Notes under the pieces: generated by a model | Told to the model about the DNA's origin: nothing | Seen by the model: only the letters and a program-made list of their open reading frames with translations | Database searches by the model: none | Shown: in pieces, positions 37,652 through 47,046 of the stretch | Numbering within the stretch: the first letter of the stretch is position 1 | Layout of the letters: each line of letters begins with the position of its first letter | Assembly (NCBI RefSeq): GCF_023155275.1 | Contig: NZ_JALMUV010000004.1 | Coordinates: forward strand, 62,001-126,000 | Direction: 5' to 3' | Origin: Streptomyces rhizoryzae | GTDB lineage: Bacteria > Actinomycetota > Actinomycetes > Streptomycetales > Streptomycetaceae | Length of the DNA: 64,000 nt | Program-made: the position numbers and the translations under genes

Positions 37652-38020
37652 CGGGGTTCCTCCGAGGTGGGCGGGGTCGGGGCGGAAGGCGGCGGCAGGA
37701 GGCGCCGCACCGGTCCGGCGGGGCTCCGGCGGCGTCCTCGGGGAGGTGTTCGGGACGGCCCGGGAACGGGGTGCCGGCGCACAGGTGCACGGCTGCTCCG
37801 GCCGGGCCGGCGGCCGCGGCCGGACGCCGCGGCGCACAAGCCGTCCGGGGCGGAACGAAAGGGGCGGGCCATGGAGGGGAGCGTACTTGCCCCCTGCGGG
37901 CCGGGCGGGGCGGCCCTCTTGCGGGGGCGCGGGGCGGCGGCCAGGGTGGGGGGACGTCATCGCCGGGTGCGCGGACGGGTGCCGGCCCGTGGCCCGGCAC
38001 CGGACACGTGAGGAGAGCGC
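37652..38020. other. divergent intergenic region, no gene seen
   Basis: This 369-bp region separates the VanZ gene (minus) from the P450 gene (plus) and must hold their promoters. A GAGGAGAG ribosome site precedes the P450 GTG. I found no persuasive promoter or repeat. Confidence 0.4.
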
Positions 38021-39418
38021 GTGGCGTCCTTGGCCGATCCGGGCGGTGGCGGAACCGCCGCGGCACGACAGCGGCGGAACGGTGCCCCGGCGGGCCGGGC
38101 GGACGGCGTCCCCGACGTCTTCGACCCGCGCGGCTACGCCGCCGGACTGCCGCACGATGCGTACCGGCTGCTGCGCGACCGCCACCCGGTGGCCTGGCAG
38201 GACGAGCCCGAGGTCCTGGGCTGGCCGACCGGGCCCGGTTTCTGGGCGGTCACCCGGCACCGGGACGTGGTGCGGGTGCTGAAGGACGCGCGCACGTTCT
38301 CCTCCTGGCTCGGGGCCACCCAGATCCGCGATCCCGACCCCGCCGACCTGCCGTTCATCCGGCGGATGATGCTCAATCAGGACCCGTCCCCCGGCACCGG
38401 GCCGGAGGCGGACACGGCCGGACCCAACGACCACGGGCGGCTGCGGCGCCTGGTCAGCCGGGCCTTCACCCGCGGCCGGGTGGAGCGCTTCGAGTCCGCC
38501 GTACGGGCCCGGGCCCGCGCCCTGCTGACCGCCGCGGTCGGCGCCGCACGCACCGGCGGTGACGGGGTGTGCGACCTCGTCACCGCGGTCACCGACGACT
38601 ACGCGCTGCTCAACCTCGCCGATCTGCTGGGCGTTCCGCCCGGCGACCGCGGGCTGCTGCTGGACTGGACCCGCCGGGTCATCGGCTACCAGGACCCGGA
38701 CGAGGCCGGGCCCGCGGTGGCCGGCGCGGACGGCCGGCCCGCCGATCCGCGCGCCCCGGCGATGCTCCAGGACATGTTCGGCTACGCCCGCGAGCTGGCC
38801 GCGCACAAGCGGCGGAACCCGGGCGACGACGTGCTGTCGGTGCTCGCCGCGGACCGCGAACTGACCGGTCCCGAGCTGGAGATGTTCTTCTTCCTGCTGA
38901 CCGTCGCGGGCAACGACACCGTCCGCAGCGCCGCCCCCGGCGGGCTGCTGGCACTGGCCCGGCACCCCGCCGCCTACCGGGCGCTGCGCACCGGCGCGGT
39001 ACCGGTGGCGCGCGCCGTGGAGGAGCTGCTGCGCTGGCACCCGCCGGTGCTCAGCTTCCGCCGGACCGCCGCCGAGGACACCGAACTCGCCGGCCGGACG
39101 ATCCGGGCCGGCGAGAAGGTCGTGGTCTTCCACGGCTCGGCCAACTACGACGAGCGGGTCTTCGCCGACCCCGGCCGGCTCGACCTCGCCCGCGCCCCGA
39201 ACCCGCACGTCTCCTTCGGCGACGGCCCGCACGTGTGCCTGGGCGCGCACCTGGCGCGGTTGCAGCTACGGGTGCTCTACGAGGAGACCTGCGCGCTGCT
39301 GCCCGCTGTGGCGGTCGGCGGCCCGCCCCAGCGGCTGGTGTCCAACTTCATCCACGGTCTGAAGTCGCTGCCCCTGCGGGTGGCGGGGTGCGGCCCGGTC
39401 AGCGCGGGGCCGGTGTGA
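38021..39418 (+). CDS. cytochrome P450
   Basis: 465 residues. The I-helix oxygen-binding motif is LTVAGNDTVRSA near residue 290, the ExxR is EELLRW, and the heme loop is FGDGPHVCLGAHLAR near 405 with the Cys ligand. FRRTAAEDTELAGRTIRAGEKVVVFHGSANYDERVF resembles actinobacterial CYP124/125/142-type enzymes that hydroxylate lipids or sterols, but that is only suggestive. No ferredoxin gene is adjacent. The 3' end overlaps the convergent GST-like gene by 20 bp. Confidence 0.92.
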   Translation: MASLADPGGGGTAAARQRRNGAPAGRADGVPDVFDPRGYAAGLPHDAYRLLRDRHPVAWQDEPEVLGWPTGPGFWAVTRHRDVVRVLKDARTFSSWLGATQIRDPDPADLPFIRRMMLNQDPSPGTGPEADTAGPNDHGRLRRLVSRAFTRGRVERFESAVRARARALLTAAVGAARTGGDGVCDLVTAVTDDYALLNLADLLGVPPGDRGLLLDWTRRVIGYQDPDEAGPAVAGADGRPADPRAPAMLQDMFGYARELAAHKRRNPGDDVLSVLAADRELTGPELEMFFFLLTVAGNDTVRSAAPGGLLALARHPAAYRALRTGAVPVARAVEELLRWHPPVLSFRRTAAEDTELAGRTIRAGEKVVVFHGSANYDERVFADPGRLDLARAPNPHVSFGDGPHVCLGAHLARLQLRVLYEETCALLPAVAVGGPPQRLVSNFIHGLKSLPLRVAGCGPVSAGPV

Positions 39419-40322
39419 TGCGGCGTCCGGGGGTGTGCGCGGTGGTCCAGTCGACGATCTGGACGGCCGCGCCGGCGGCCTCCCGGCCCCGGCACCGGGC
39501 GTGGTGGCGGCGGGCGATGGCGTCCAGGTCGAGCGGGCGCCCGAAGGCGGGGTGGGCGGCCAGCCGGCGGGCGTAGGCCCACAGGCGGCGGTGGCCGGCG
39601 ATGCGGTGCACGGCGTCGGCGTCCAGGTGCCAGCGGTGGACGGTGTCCAGCTGGACCAGGGTCACCCACACCTGCACGTCCGCGGCGGTGAGTTCGCCGC
39701 CGAGCAGGTACGGGCGGTCGGCCAGCCGGCGGTCCAGTGCGGCGAGCGCGCCGAGCAGGGTGGCCAGCGCGGTCCCATACCCGGGGTGGTCGCTGCCCAG
39801 GCGGCCGGCGTGCTGGGCCGCCCGGTTGATGCCGTCCTCGCCGAGCCGCTCCAGCACCTCCAGGGCGCCGTCGGCGCCGGCCGGGTACAGGACCGGGCCA
39901 CGGGCGCCGAACCGCCCGGCGAGGTCGCGCAGGATGTCCGGGGCGTGCGTGCTGACGATCCGTCCGGTCCAGTCGTCGCTGAGCACCGGCGCGGTGGCCG
40001 GGCCGCGGTACTGGTGGGCGCCGGCCTCGTAGAGCGGCCGCAGCGCGGCGTATCCGCAGTCCGGGGCGTCGGGGACGGCGGGCAGCACGGTCACCGGGAG
40101 GGTGTCGCCGAGCTCCAGCAGGCCGTGGGTGATGGCGAGGGCCAGACAGTGCGGACAGGAGGGGGAGAGGGAGAGGCGGTAGCGGTGCGGGACCGGGTAG
40201 TGGCCGCTGCGCATGTCGGACCCGATCCGGCCCCGGAAGGCCGGGCCGGCGGCCCGGTGCGCGGCGGGGCCGTCGGCGGACGGCTCGGCGGAGGCGGCGG
40301 CGGATGCGGAGATGGAGGTCAT
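39399..40322 (-). CDS. glutathione S-transferase-like protein (ECM4/Xi class)
   Basis: 307 residues. A thioredoxin-like N-terminal domain contains SPSCPHCLALAITHGLLELG, with the CPxC active site of glutathionyl-hydroquinone reductases. The C-terminal helical domain has RLGSDHPGYGTALATLLGALAALDRRLADRPYLLGGELTAADVQVWVTL. Actinomycetes use mycothiol, so the thiol cofactor is uncertain. A cysteine-containing leader peptide lies upstream on the same strand, pointing to control by sulfur supply. Confidence 0.82.
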   Translation of the reverse strand: MTSISASAAASAEPSADGPAAHRAAGPAFRGRIGSDMRSGHYPVPHRYRLSLSPSCPHCLALAITHGLLELGDTLPVTVLPAVPDAPDCGYAALRPLYEAGAHQYRGPATAPVLSDDWTGRIVSTHAPDILRDLAGRFGARGPVLYPAGADGALEVLERLGEDGINRAAQHAGRLGSDHPGYGTALATLLGALAALDRRLADRPYLLGGELTAADVQVWVTLVQLDTVHRWHLDADAVHRIAGHRRLWAYARRLAAHPAFGRPLDLDAIARRHHARCRGREAAGAAVQIVDWTTAHTPGRRITPAPR

Positions 40323-40421
40323 ACGAGTCCCTGGGTACGAGGTCCGGTGGGTGGACGTACGGGCGGGCGGCCGGGGGCGGCGGCCGCGCAGGGGCGTGGA
40401 CGGGACGCCCGAGCGGTGGCC

Positions 40422-40444
40422 GCGGGCACTGCCCGTGGGCCCGC
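40422..40444 (-). promoter_or_regulatory. alternative hairpins between the leader peptide and the GST gene
   Basis: CGGGCACTGCCCG at 40423-40435 can fold on itself. The same GGGC can instead pair in GCGGGC (40422-40427) with GCCCGC (40439-40444). Mutually exclusive hairpins after a leader peptide suit attenuation, but GC-rich DNA forms such pairs often. Confidence 0.35.
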
Positions 40445-40496
40445 AGGGTGGCGCGGCGTTCAGGGGAACCGGGCCGCCGGCGCCCCGCGGGAGGGA

Positions 40497-40607
40497 CTAC
40501 GCCGCGCTACAGACCCGCAGCAGATCGATGTGCCGGCGCGAGGTGAGGAGGGGAAGCGGACGGGCCGCGCGCCCGGCGCGGTCGCTGTCCCGCTCTGTGT
40601 GCCCCAT
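40497..40607 (-). CDS. 36-aa leader peptide, cysteine-responsive type
   Basis: The ATG at 40607 follows AGGTAGGGAA. The peptide starts MGHTERDSDRAG and ends LTSRRHIDLLRVCSAA before TAG. The SRRHIDLLRVxSA ending is the conserved tail of short leader peptides that precede sulfur-metabolism genes in Streptomyces. The Cys codon near the end would stall ribosomes when cysteine is scarce. It is too short for ordinary gene finding. Confidence 0.75.
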   Translation of the reverse strand: MGHTERDSDRAGRAARPLPLLTSRRHIDLLRVCSAA

Positions 40608-40610
40608 GTT

Positions 40611-40619
40611 TTCCCTACC
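40611..40619. promoter_or_regulatory. candidate Rrf2 site TTCCCTACC, copy 1
   Basis: TTCCCTACC lies between the leader peptide and the divergent Rrf2 gene and is repeated at 41285-41293 upstream of the acyl-CoA dehydrogenase-like gene. A 7-bp inverted repeat CCCTTGA/TCAAGGG (40638-40644, 40669-40675) lies nearby. Confidence 0.4.
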
Positions 40620-40717
40620 TGTTGGCCAGGATTCCCGCCCTTGAGTGTCGAGGCGGCGGCGGGCGCCGTCAAGGGTGGTGCGCGCGCCCGCTCCGGTCGC
40701 TCGGGGATAATGCCGCC

Positions 40718-41176
40718 ATGCGGATTTCAGCCAGAGCGGACTACGCGGTGCGCGCCGCGCTGCAACTCGCGCACGCCCCGGACGGCGGCCCGCTCAAGGC
40801 CGAGGCGATCGCCGACGCCCAGGACATCCCGCACAAGTTCCTCGAAGGCATCCTGGGCGATATGCGCCGGGGCGGCCTGGTGCTCAGCCAGCGCGGCGGG
40901 AACGGCGGTTACCGCCTCGCCAAGCCGCCGGAGGCCATCAGCATCGCCGATGTCATCCGGGTCGTGGACGGGCCGCTGGTGTCCGTCCGCGGGGTGCGGC
41001 CGCCGGAGTTGTCGTACACCGGCCCCGCCGAGGCGCTGCTGCCGCTGTGGGTGGCGCTGCGGGCCAACGTCCGGCAGATCCTGGACGGGGTCTCGCTGGC
41101 CGATGTCGCGTCGGCCGAACTCCCGGGCCGGGTCTCGGCGCTGACCGAGGATCCGGCCTCCTGGACCAACCCGTAG
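40718..41176 (+). CDS. Rrf2-family transcription regulator without a cluster
   Basis: 152 residues. The winged-helix Rrf2 domain is clear (MRISARADYAVRAALQLAHA ... IPHKFLEGILGDMRRGGLVLSQRGGNGGYRLAKPPEAISIADVIRVVDG). There is no cysteine at all, so it cannot carry the Fe-S cluster of IscR, NsrR or RsrR. It is therefore closer in type to CymR, the cysteine regulator. GATAAT just before the ATG may be the -10. It is divergent from the leader peptide and precedes the DszC/SfnB-like gene. Confidence 0.9.
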   Translation: MRISARADYAVRAALQLAHAPDGGPLKAEAIADAQDIPHKFLEGILGDMRRGGLVLSQRGGNGGYRLAKPPEAISIADVIRVVDGPLVSVRGVRPPELSYTGPAEALLPLWVALRANVRQILDGVSLADVASAELPGRVSALTEDPASWTNP

Positions 41177-41284
41177 GCACCGCCGGCGGCCTCGCGGGCG
41201 TCCGGAATGCGGCCCCGCGGCGTCCACCCCTTGAACACCCCTTGCCCCGGGCGAAAGTTCAGCCGCATCATGCGGGTAACCCAA

Positions 41285-41310
41285 TTCCCTACCAATCCAG
41301 TGGGAAAACT
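41285..41310. promoter_or_regulatory. candidate Rrf2 site, copy 2, upstream of the DszC/SfnB-like gene
   Basis: TTCCCTACC at 41285-41293 starts an imperfect palindrome, TTCCC-N12-GGGAA. The same 9-mer lies in the rrf2/leader gap, so both units may answer to one regulator. Confidence 0.4.
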
Positions 41311-41424
41311 GGGGAAGCGCGGTACCCCAGCTCAGCGCCCGCAGCCCGGGCAGCATCAGCTCAGACACGCTCAGCACGCGCGGAACGGGACTCCCCCACG
41401 GCCCCGTTCCGGCCGAGGAGGACG

Positions 41425-42717
41425 GTGAACGGCGCCATGCCGAAGAGGTCCGCAGCACGCCCCGCCGCCCCGCCGGCCGCGCCCCCGGCCGAGGACGCGC
41501 ACTGGCCGCGCGTCACCCGCGAACTCGCCGACGACCTCGCCGTCGACGCGCTGGTCCGCGACCGGGCCGGCAAACCGCCGTTCGACGAGCTGTCCCGGCT
41601 GCGGGAGGCCGGGCTGCCGGCCCTGCTCACCCCGCCCGGACCGCTGCGCGGCGGCAGCGACTGGCGCACCGCCTGCGCGGTCATCCGGGAGATCGCGGCG
41701 GCCGACAGCTCCATCGGCGAACTCCTCGCCCGCCACTACGCGCTGACCTGGAGCGCCCGCTTCTTCGGCACCCCGCAGCAGGCCGACGCCTTCGAAGGCC
41801 GGGTCGCCGACGGGCAGTGGCTGCTGGCCGGCGACACCGGCAACCCGGCCGCCGACGGCGAGCCGCCCACCGCCCCGGCCGGCACCCCCGATCTCACCCT
41901 CACCCCGGACGGGAGCGGCGGTCTGCTGCACGGCCGGCGCGCGTTCGCGGCCGGGGTCGCCGTCGCCGACCGCCTGGTCGTCGGCGCCGGCTGCACCGAG
42001 ACCGGCGACTGGCTGATCGCGCTGGTCGACCCGGCCCACCCCGGGATCACCACCGAACCGGCCCACGACCGGCTGGGCCAGCGCCTCACCGGCGCCGGCA
42101 GCCTCACCTTCGACGGTGTCCCGGTGGCGCCCGGGCAGATCCTCGGCACGGTCTCCCACGACGAGCAGCACATCACCCCGTACGCCACGCTGGCCCCGCT
42201 GGCGCTGCGGCTGGGCCTGGTCCACGTCGCCCTGGGCATCGCCGAGGGGGCGCTGGCCGAGGCCCGCGACCTCAGCCGCGCCGCCCCGCGGCCCTGGCAG
42301 TCCGCGGAGCCGGACCCGGCCGGGTATGCGGAGCAGCCGGGCCGGGACCCGTACCTGCTGCTGGCGTACGGCGAGCTGGTCGCCGCCGCGCACACCGCCG
42401 CGGCCGTGGTGGAACCGGCCACCGAGGCACTGGCCCGGGGCCTGCTGATGGGCCGGGAGCTGGGCGTGAACGAGCGCGCCGACATCGCGGTGCTGGTCGC
42501 CGCGGCCGAGGCGGTCACCGGCCAGGCCGCGCTCCAGATCACCACCCGGATCATGGAACTGACCGCCGGCGAGGGGACCGTCCGCGACCCGGGCTTCGAC
42601 CGGTTCTGGCGCAACGCCCGGGTGCTGACCGCGCAGCGCTCCCCCGCGCACAGCCTCCGCGCGATCGGCGACCACTACCTGAACGGCGCGCATCCGCCGC
42701 TGACCCTGCGGATCTGA
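41425..42717 (+). CDS. acyl-CoA dehydrogenase-fold protein, DszC/SfnB-like
   Basis: 430 residues with the acyl-CoA dehydrogenase layout: an alpha N-terminal domain (FDELSRLREAGLPALLTPPG), a central beta domain (LHGRRAFAAGVAVADRLVVGAG) and a C-terminal four-helix bundle (GLVHVALGIAEGALAEARDL). Unlike true dehydrogenases it resembles flavin-dependent monooxygenases such as DszC and SfnB, which desulfurise organosulfur compounds. An Rrf2 regulator lies just upstream. The start is uncertain: GTG at 41425 lies close to GAGGAGG, and ATG at 41437 is the alternative. Confidence 0.77.
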   Translation: MNGAMPKRSAARPAAPPAAPPAEDAHWPRVTRELADDLAVDALVRDRAGKPPFDELSRLREAGLPALLTPPGPLRGGSDWRTACAVIREIAAADSSIGELLARHYALTWSARFFGTPQQADAFEGRVADGQWLLAGDTGNPAADGEPPTAPAGTPDLTLTPDGSGGLLHGRRAFAAGVAVADRLVVGAGCTETGDWLIALVDPAHPGITTEPAHDRLGQRLTGAGSLTFDGVPVAPGQILGTVSHDEQHITPYATLAPLALRLGLVHVALGIAEGALAEARDLSRAAPRPWQSAEPDPAGYAEQPGRDPYLLLAYGELVAAAHTAAAVVEPATEALARGLLMGRELGVNERADIAVLVAAAEAVTGQAALQITTRIMELTAGEGTVRDPGFDRFWRNARVLTAQRSPAHSLRAIGDHYLNGAHPPLTLRI

Positions 42718-42737
42718 CGCACCGGAGCCGGCAGCGG

Positions 42738-42763
42738 GCCCGGGCCGCGCGGGCGGCCCGGGC
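42738..42763. terminator. bidirectional terminator
   Basis: GCCCGGGCC at 42738-42746 pairs with GGCCCGGGC at 42755-42763. It lies between the convergent DszC/SfnB-like and efeB genes. Confidence 0.7.
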
Positions 42764-42770
42764 GGGCGGC

Positions 42771-44045
42771 TCAGGCGGCGGCCAGCATCCCGCGGCCGAA
42801 CCAGTCGGAGCTGTCCCGCACGCCCGGCAGGGCGAAGAAGTAGCCGCCGCCGGTCGGCGATATGTAGTCCACCAGCGGCTCGTCGATCAGCCGCTCCTGG
42901 GTGGCCTCGAACTGGCGGATGACGTCCTGCTGGTAGCTACAGAAGACCAGCCCCATGTCCAGGTTGCCGACGTTGTCCACGCCGCGGTCGTAGTTGTAGC
43001 CGCGGCGCAGGATACGGGAGTCGTCGGTCTTCGCGGTGCGCGGGTTGGCGAGCCGGATGTGCGCGTCCAGCGGGATCGCGGTGCCGTGCGGGTCCTTGTG
43101 GTACGCGGGCACGTCGGACTCGTTCGCGCCGTCCAGCGGGGCGCCGGTGTCCTTGCGGCGGCCGAACATCTTCTCCTGCTCGGCCAGCGAGACCCGGTCC
43201 CAGAACTCCACCAGCATCCGGATGATCCGGATCACCTGGTAGCTGCCGCCGGTGGCCCAGGCCGGCTCGCCGAGGCCGTCGGCCACCCACACCAGCCGGT
43301 CCATCTCCCGGCCGGACTTGGTGTCCGGGTTGGCGATGCCGTCCTTGAAGCCGAGCAGGTTGCGCTGGGTGCCGCTGGGCCGGGGCGCGTTCTGGAAGCC
43401 GTCGATGCGCCACTTGATCTGCATCCCGCCGCGGGTGTGCCGGGCGATGTCGCGCAGCGCGTGCAGCACGACGTCCTGGCGGCCCGCGCAGATCTGCAGC
43501 GAGAGGTCACCGTGGCACTCGGCGGCCTGGAGGTTGTCGTTGGGGAAGGTCCGCATCGGCGTCAGCTTGCGCGGCTTGGCCCTGGCCAGCCCGTAGCGGT
43601 CGTCGAAGAGCGAGGCACCGACGCCGACCGTGACGGTCAGCGCGTCGGCCGGGACGACCGGGCCGAGGATGCCGTTGTCGGACGGCGGGGCACCGACGCC
43701 GAGGTCCTGCGGCGCGCCGCCGGCGGTCAGGAACCGCGCGCGCTCGGTGAGGGTGCGCAGCAGCTCGGTGAGCTCCTTGCGGTTGTCCGCGATGACGTTC
43801 AGCGAGACGAAGGCCGCCGCGGTGGGCTGCGGGGTGAGGATGCCCGCCTGGTGGACGCCGTGGAACGGCACCTTCCCGGCGTTGGTGGTGTCGGCGGCCT
43901 CGGCGGTGCCGGACTGGCTCTGGCTCAGCGCGAACCCGCCGCCGGCCAGCACCGCACCGGCCGCGCCGGCGCCCAGCGCCGTCTTCACGAACGAGCGCCG
44001 GTCGGCGGGACAGCGGCCCTGCGGGCCGGGCGTTTCGGCGGACAT
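42771..44045 (-). CDS. efeB: EfeB deferrochelatase/peroxidase, Tat-exported
   Basis: 424 residues, DyP-type heme peroxidase. The N-terminal [26 protein letters not shown] is a twin-arginine signal. The GFKDGIANP motif, carrying the catalytic Asp, is near residue 230; a conserved His and Arg region (HIRLANPRT ... ILRRGYNYD) follows. It acts outside the cell, either oxidising Fe(II) for EfeU or releasing iron from heme. It follows efeUO but a strong hairpin separates the two, which may lower its expression. Confidence 0.93.
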   Translation of the reverse strand: MSAETPGPQGRCPADRRSFVKTALGAGAAGAVLAGGGFALSQSQSGTAEAADTTNAGKVPFHGVHQAGILTPQPTAAAFVSLNVIADNRKELTELLRTLTERARFLTAGGAPQDLGVGAPPSDNGILGPVVPADALTVTVGVGASLFDDRYGLARAKPRKLTPMRTFPNDNLQAAECHGDLSLQICAGRQDVVLHALRDIARHTRGGMQIKWRIDGFQNAPRPSGTQRNLLGFKDGIANPDTKSGREMDRLVWVADGLGEPAWATGGSYQVIRIIRMLVEFWDRVSLAEQEKMFGRRKDTGAPLDGANESDVPAYHKDPHGTAIPLDAHIRLANPRTAKTDDSRILRRGYNYDRGVDNVGNLDMGLVFCSYQQDVIRQFEATQERLIDEPLVDYISPTGGGYFFALPGVRDSSDWFGRGMLAAA

Positions 44046-44126
44046 CTCGTGGTGTTCCCTTCGGACGTGCGGGGGTGGTGCGGTTCGGGTGGTGGGTGCG
44101 GCGGTGGGGCCGCGGCGGCCGGCGGG

Positions 44127-44155
44127 GCGGGCGCCCGGGGTGCCCGGGCGCCCGC
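44127..44155 (-). terminator. 13-bp hairpin between efeUO and efeB
   Basis: GCGGGCGCCCGGG at 44127-44139 pairs perfectly with CCCGGGCGCCCGC at 44143-44155 around a 3-nt loop. It could terminate or attenuate the operon before efeB. Confidence 0.7.
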
Positions 44156-44167
44156 GGTCCCGGCCGG

Positions 44168-46408
44168 TCAGGCGGACTTGCGGATCTCCAGCAGGTCCGG
44201 GACCGGCGCCAGGTGCTCCAGCAGCTCGCCGGTGGCGCCGTTCAGCCGCTGCCGGGTGGTCGCGTCGAGCTTCTCGACCGGCGTCCAGGTGCCGTCGTGG
44301 TGCGCGCCGTCCAGCAGCTTCTGTAGCCGGTCGATGTCGTCCCCGATGGTCGCCAGCAGCTGCGGGTCGCGCCGGGTGATCAGCGGGTTCAGGACGTCGA
44401 GCAGCTCCCGGGTCCCGGTGAGGTTGGCGTCCGCGGTGGCGAGGTTGGTGCCGCTGCCCTCGTCGGTGTCGCCGGTGAGCTCGAACTGGAGGGTGTTCTC
44501 CAGGATCTCGTGGGCCCGCAGCGGCAGGTCACCGGGGTCGAAGTCCTGGGTCGGGAACGCCTTGCGCAGGCCCACCACGTTCTCGTGCAGCTGCTGCGCG
44601 GGCCCGCTCAGCTCGTCCGCGGACGCGCCGTGCCACAGCCCGTACTCGATCCGGTGGAAGCCGCTGAAGTCCTTGTCGTGGACGCCGTCCGGCAGCCCGT
44701 CGGCCCGCCCGTTGATCTTCTTGTCGAAGTCCTCGAACGTCCCGTAGGCCGCACCGAGCGAGGAGTACGTGCGGTGCGCGGTGAGCCAGTCGGTCCGCGC
44801 GCTGTCCAGGTCGCCGCCGGCGAGGTCGTCGCTGAGCCGCTGCGTCTGGTCCGCGAGGGTGCCCAGGCCGCGGTCGACGTACTCCTTGTAGGCGCGCAGC
44901 GGAGCGGCCAGGTCGGCCTCGGAGACCGGCACCACGGCCTTGGCGCCGCCCCCGCCGCTGACCCGTACGGCGGCCGAGGTGACCGCCTTGCCGCCGGTGG
45001 GCACGCAGCGCCAGGCGTACGAGCCGCCGGCGATGGTCGCGACCAGGTCGCGGGTGGTGCCGGGGGCCAGGCCCTCGATCTCGCCGTAGACCGCGTTGCT
45101 CGCCGGGTCGACGAGGTAGACCTCGGAGGTCTTGTCGCCGGTGTTCTGCATCTGGAAGGTCTGCCGCCCGGGCTTGGGGGCGGTGAAGCCCTTGCCGCAC
45201 TCCTTCTCGGAGACCGCGATGGTCGGCGCGCCGGCCGGCTTGGACTTGCCGAAGGCGACGATCCCGCCCGCGACGACGGCGGGTACCGCGACCACCGCGA
45301 CCGGCAGCAGCCACGCGGGCCGCTTCCGCCCGGCCCCGGCGGGCGCACCGTCCGGTGCCGGCCCGGCGTCGGCCGCGGGCTCGGCGGCGGGCTGCTCGGC
45401 GGGCGCCGCCGCGGGTTCCGCGGCCGCGTCCGGGGCGGTGTCCGCCGTGGTCTTGTCCGACCCGGCCCGGTCGCCCGCGGCCTGGTCCGCTCCCGCCGCC
45501 TCCGCGACCGCCGGAGCCGCGGCGGCCGCCGGAGCTGCCGTGGCCGCCGTAGCTGCCGTGGCCGGCCGCGGCGCCGGGGCCGCCTTCGCACCGGCCGCGG
45601 ACCGCACCCCGCGGATGAACAGCGTCATCACGATCACGAGGTAACCGGCGTACGCGAGGACCTGGAGCCAGGTCATGGCCGGCATCAGGTTGAAGACGCC
45701 CTGCACCAGCGTGGTGTACCAGGCGTTGGGGTCGATGCCGTGGCTGAGGTCGAAGGCGAACGCGGCCTTGCCGGGCAGCACCCCGCCCTCCTGGAGGTCC
45801 CGCAGGCCGTAGCCCAGGACACCGGCGGCGATGACGATCAGCACGGCGCCGGTGGCGGTGAAGAACTTGGTGAGGTTGATCTTGAGGACCCGGCGGTAGA
45901 GGCCCCAGCAGAGCCCCGCCGCGATGACCAGCCCGATCCCGGCGCCGAGCATCGGCCCGGCGGATTCGCCGGCCGCCCGCGCGGTGGTCCACAGGAACAG
46001 CGCCGTCTCCAGCCCCTCCCGGCCCACGGCCAGGAAGGAGGTGACGATCAGCATGCCCGAGCCCATCGCGAGCGCGCCGGTGACCTTCTCCTTGATCTCA
46101 CCGGAGAGGCTGCGCGCGGAGCGGCGCATCCAGAACACCATCGCGGTGACGAACGCCACCGCGATCACGCTGAGCGTGCCGCCGAAGGCTTCCTGCGCGG
46201 TGGCCGAGAGCGAGGCGGCGGTGAACGTGAGGACCGCGCCGAAGCTCATGGCCAGCGCGATCGCGGCCAGCACGCCGGTCCACACCTGCGGCAGGCGGGA
46301 TTTGGCCCCGGCCCGGACGAGCGTGGCGACGAGGATCGAAACGATGAGTCCGGCTTCCAGCCCTTCTCTCAAGCCGATCAAGAAGCTCGGAAACGCGTCG
46401 TCCCACAT
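44168..46408 (-). CDS. efeU: EfeU-EfeO fusion, ferrous iron transporter
   Basis: 746 residues combining two normally separate proteins. Residues ~1-280 are the FTR1/EfeU permease with seven membrane helices and two REGLE motifs ([21 protein letters not shown]) that bind iron. An Ala/Pro-rich linker (~285-375) and another membrane helix follow. Residues ~410-510 are the EfeO cupredoxin domain (EKECGKGF ... WRCVPTGG), and the rest is the imelysin/M75 domain with HRIEYGLW (HxxE). The ATG at 46408 follows GAGAGGA. EfeB is encoded downstream. Confidence 0.92.
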   Translation of the reverse strand: MWDDAFPSFLIGLREGLEAGLIVSILVATLVRAGAKSRLPQVWTGVLAAIALAMSFGAVLTFTAASLSATAQEAFGGTLSVIAVAFVTAMVFWMRRSARSLSGEIKEKVTGALAMGSGMLIVTSFLAVGREGLETALFLWTTARAAGESAGPMLGAGIGLVIAAGLCWGLYRRVLKINLTKFFTATGAVLIVIAAGVLGYGLRDLQEGGVLPGKAAFAFDLSHGIDPNAWYTTLVQGVFNLMPAMTWLQVLAYAGYLVIVMTLFIRGVRSAAGAKAAPAPRPATAATAATAAPAAAAAPAVAEAAGADQAAGDRAGSDKTTADTAPDAAAEPAAAPAEQPAAEPAADAGPAPDGAPAGAGRKRPAWLLPVAVVAVPAVVAGGIVAFGKSKPAGAPTIAVSEKECGKGFTAPKPGRQTFQMQNTGDKTSEVYLVDPASNAVYGEIEGLAPGTTRDLVATIAGGSYAWRCVPTGGKAVTSAAVRVSGGGGAKAVVPVSEADLAAPLRAYKEYVDRGLGTLADQTQRLSDDLAGGDLDSARTDWLTAHRTYSSLGAAYGTFEDFDKKINGRADGLPDGVHDKDFSGFHRIEYGLWHGASADELSGPAQQLHENVVGLRKAFPTQDFDPGDLPLRAHEILENTLQFELTGDTDEGSGTNLATADANLTGTRELLDVLNPLITRRDPQLLATIGDDIDRLQKLLDGAHHDGTWTPVEKLDATTRQRLNGATGELLEHLAPVPDLLEIRKSA

Positions 46409-46435
46409 AGTCGTCCTCTCCGGCCCGCACACAGC

Positions 46436-46474
46436 ACCGGTATGCCTTACCTCAGTTAGCGAAGGCATACCTTA
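46436..46474. promoter_or_regulatory. two iron boxes (DmdR/IdeR type) upstream of efeUO
   Basis: TTAGCGAAGGCATACCTTA at 46456-46474 matches the IdeR/DmdR consensus at 13 of 19 positions. On the minus strand 46436-46454 matches at 12 of 19. The pair forms a 10-bp inverted repeat, GGTATGCCTT/AAGGCATACC. They lie just upstream of the efeUO start. Confidence 0.75.
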
Positions 46475-46640
46475 GTCAGCCGGTCTGAAGATGTCTACAT
46501 GGCTGTAGTCAGCTCGTCACGAGGAGATAACGACCCTAGCTCAGCCCCTCGGCCGCACTCACCGGAGCCCCCCACTCCCCTTCCCTCCGCCACCTGCCGC
46601 ACCGCCGTGACCCCCGCCGCCGCCGCGGCGTTCTCCCGTC

Positions 46641-47039
46641 ATGACCGATATGACCGCCATGACCGGCATGCCCGGCAGCACCGGAACAGCCACCTCGCGT
46701 GCCCGCCGCACCGCCGCCGCGCTCCCCCTCGCCCTGGGCGCCGCCGCCCTCGCCGCGCTCGTCCCGGCCACCGCGGCCCGCGCCGCCGACGGCACCATGC
46801 CCGACCTCAGCGGCAAGGGCCTGGTTTCCGCCTATCAGGCGCTGAATTACGACACCGGCGTCCGGCTTCACGACGGCCGGGGCGCCGGACGGCACGTCCT
46901 GTGGCCCGGCAGCTGGAAGGTCTGCGACCAGCGGCCCAGGCCCGGTACGCCGCTGCGGCACCAGAAGATCGTCCTCACCGTGGTGAAGGCCAACGAGCGC
47001 TGCGGCGGCCATGGCGCGCAGCGGGGCGACCGCCCATGA
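46641..47039 (+). CDS. small secreted protein with a PASTA-like segment
   Basis: 132 residues. A basic then hydrophobic N-terminus (RRTAAALPLALGAAALAALVPATAARA) is a signal peptide. The mature part (MPDLSGKGLVSAYQALNYDTGVRLHDGRGAGRHVLWPGSWKVCDQRPRPGTPL) has the order of a PASTA domain: MPDLSGK at the start and a P-G-T turn near the end. There are two Cys, probably a disulfide. Function is unknown; it is divergent from efeUO. Confidence 0.72.
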   Translation: MTDMTAMTGMPGSTGTATSRARRTAAALPLALGAAALAALVPATAARAADGTMPDLSGKGLVSAYQALNYDTGVRLHDGRGAGRHVLWPGSWKVCDQRPRPGTPLRHQKIVLTVVKANERCGGHGAQRGDRP

Positions 47040-47046
47040 CGGCGGG

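Noticed and set aside
40718..41176. Rrf2 protein as an NsrR/IscR Fe-S sensor
   Set aside because: The protein has no cysteine residue.
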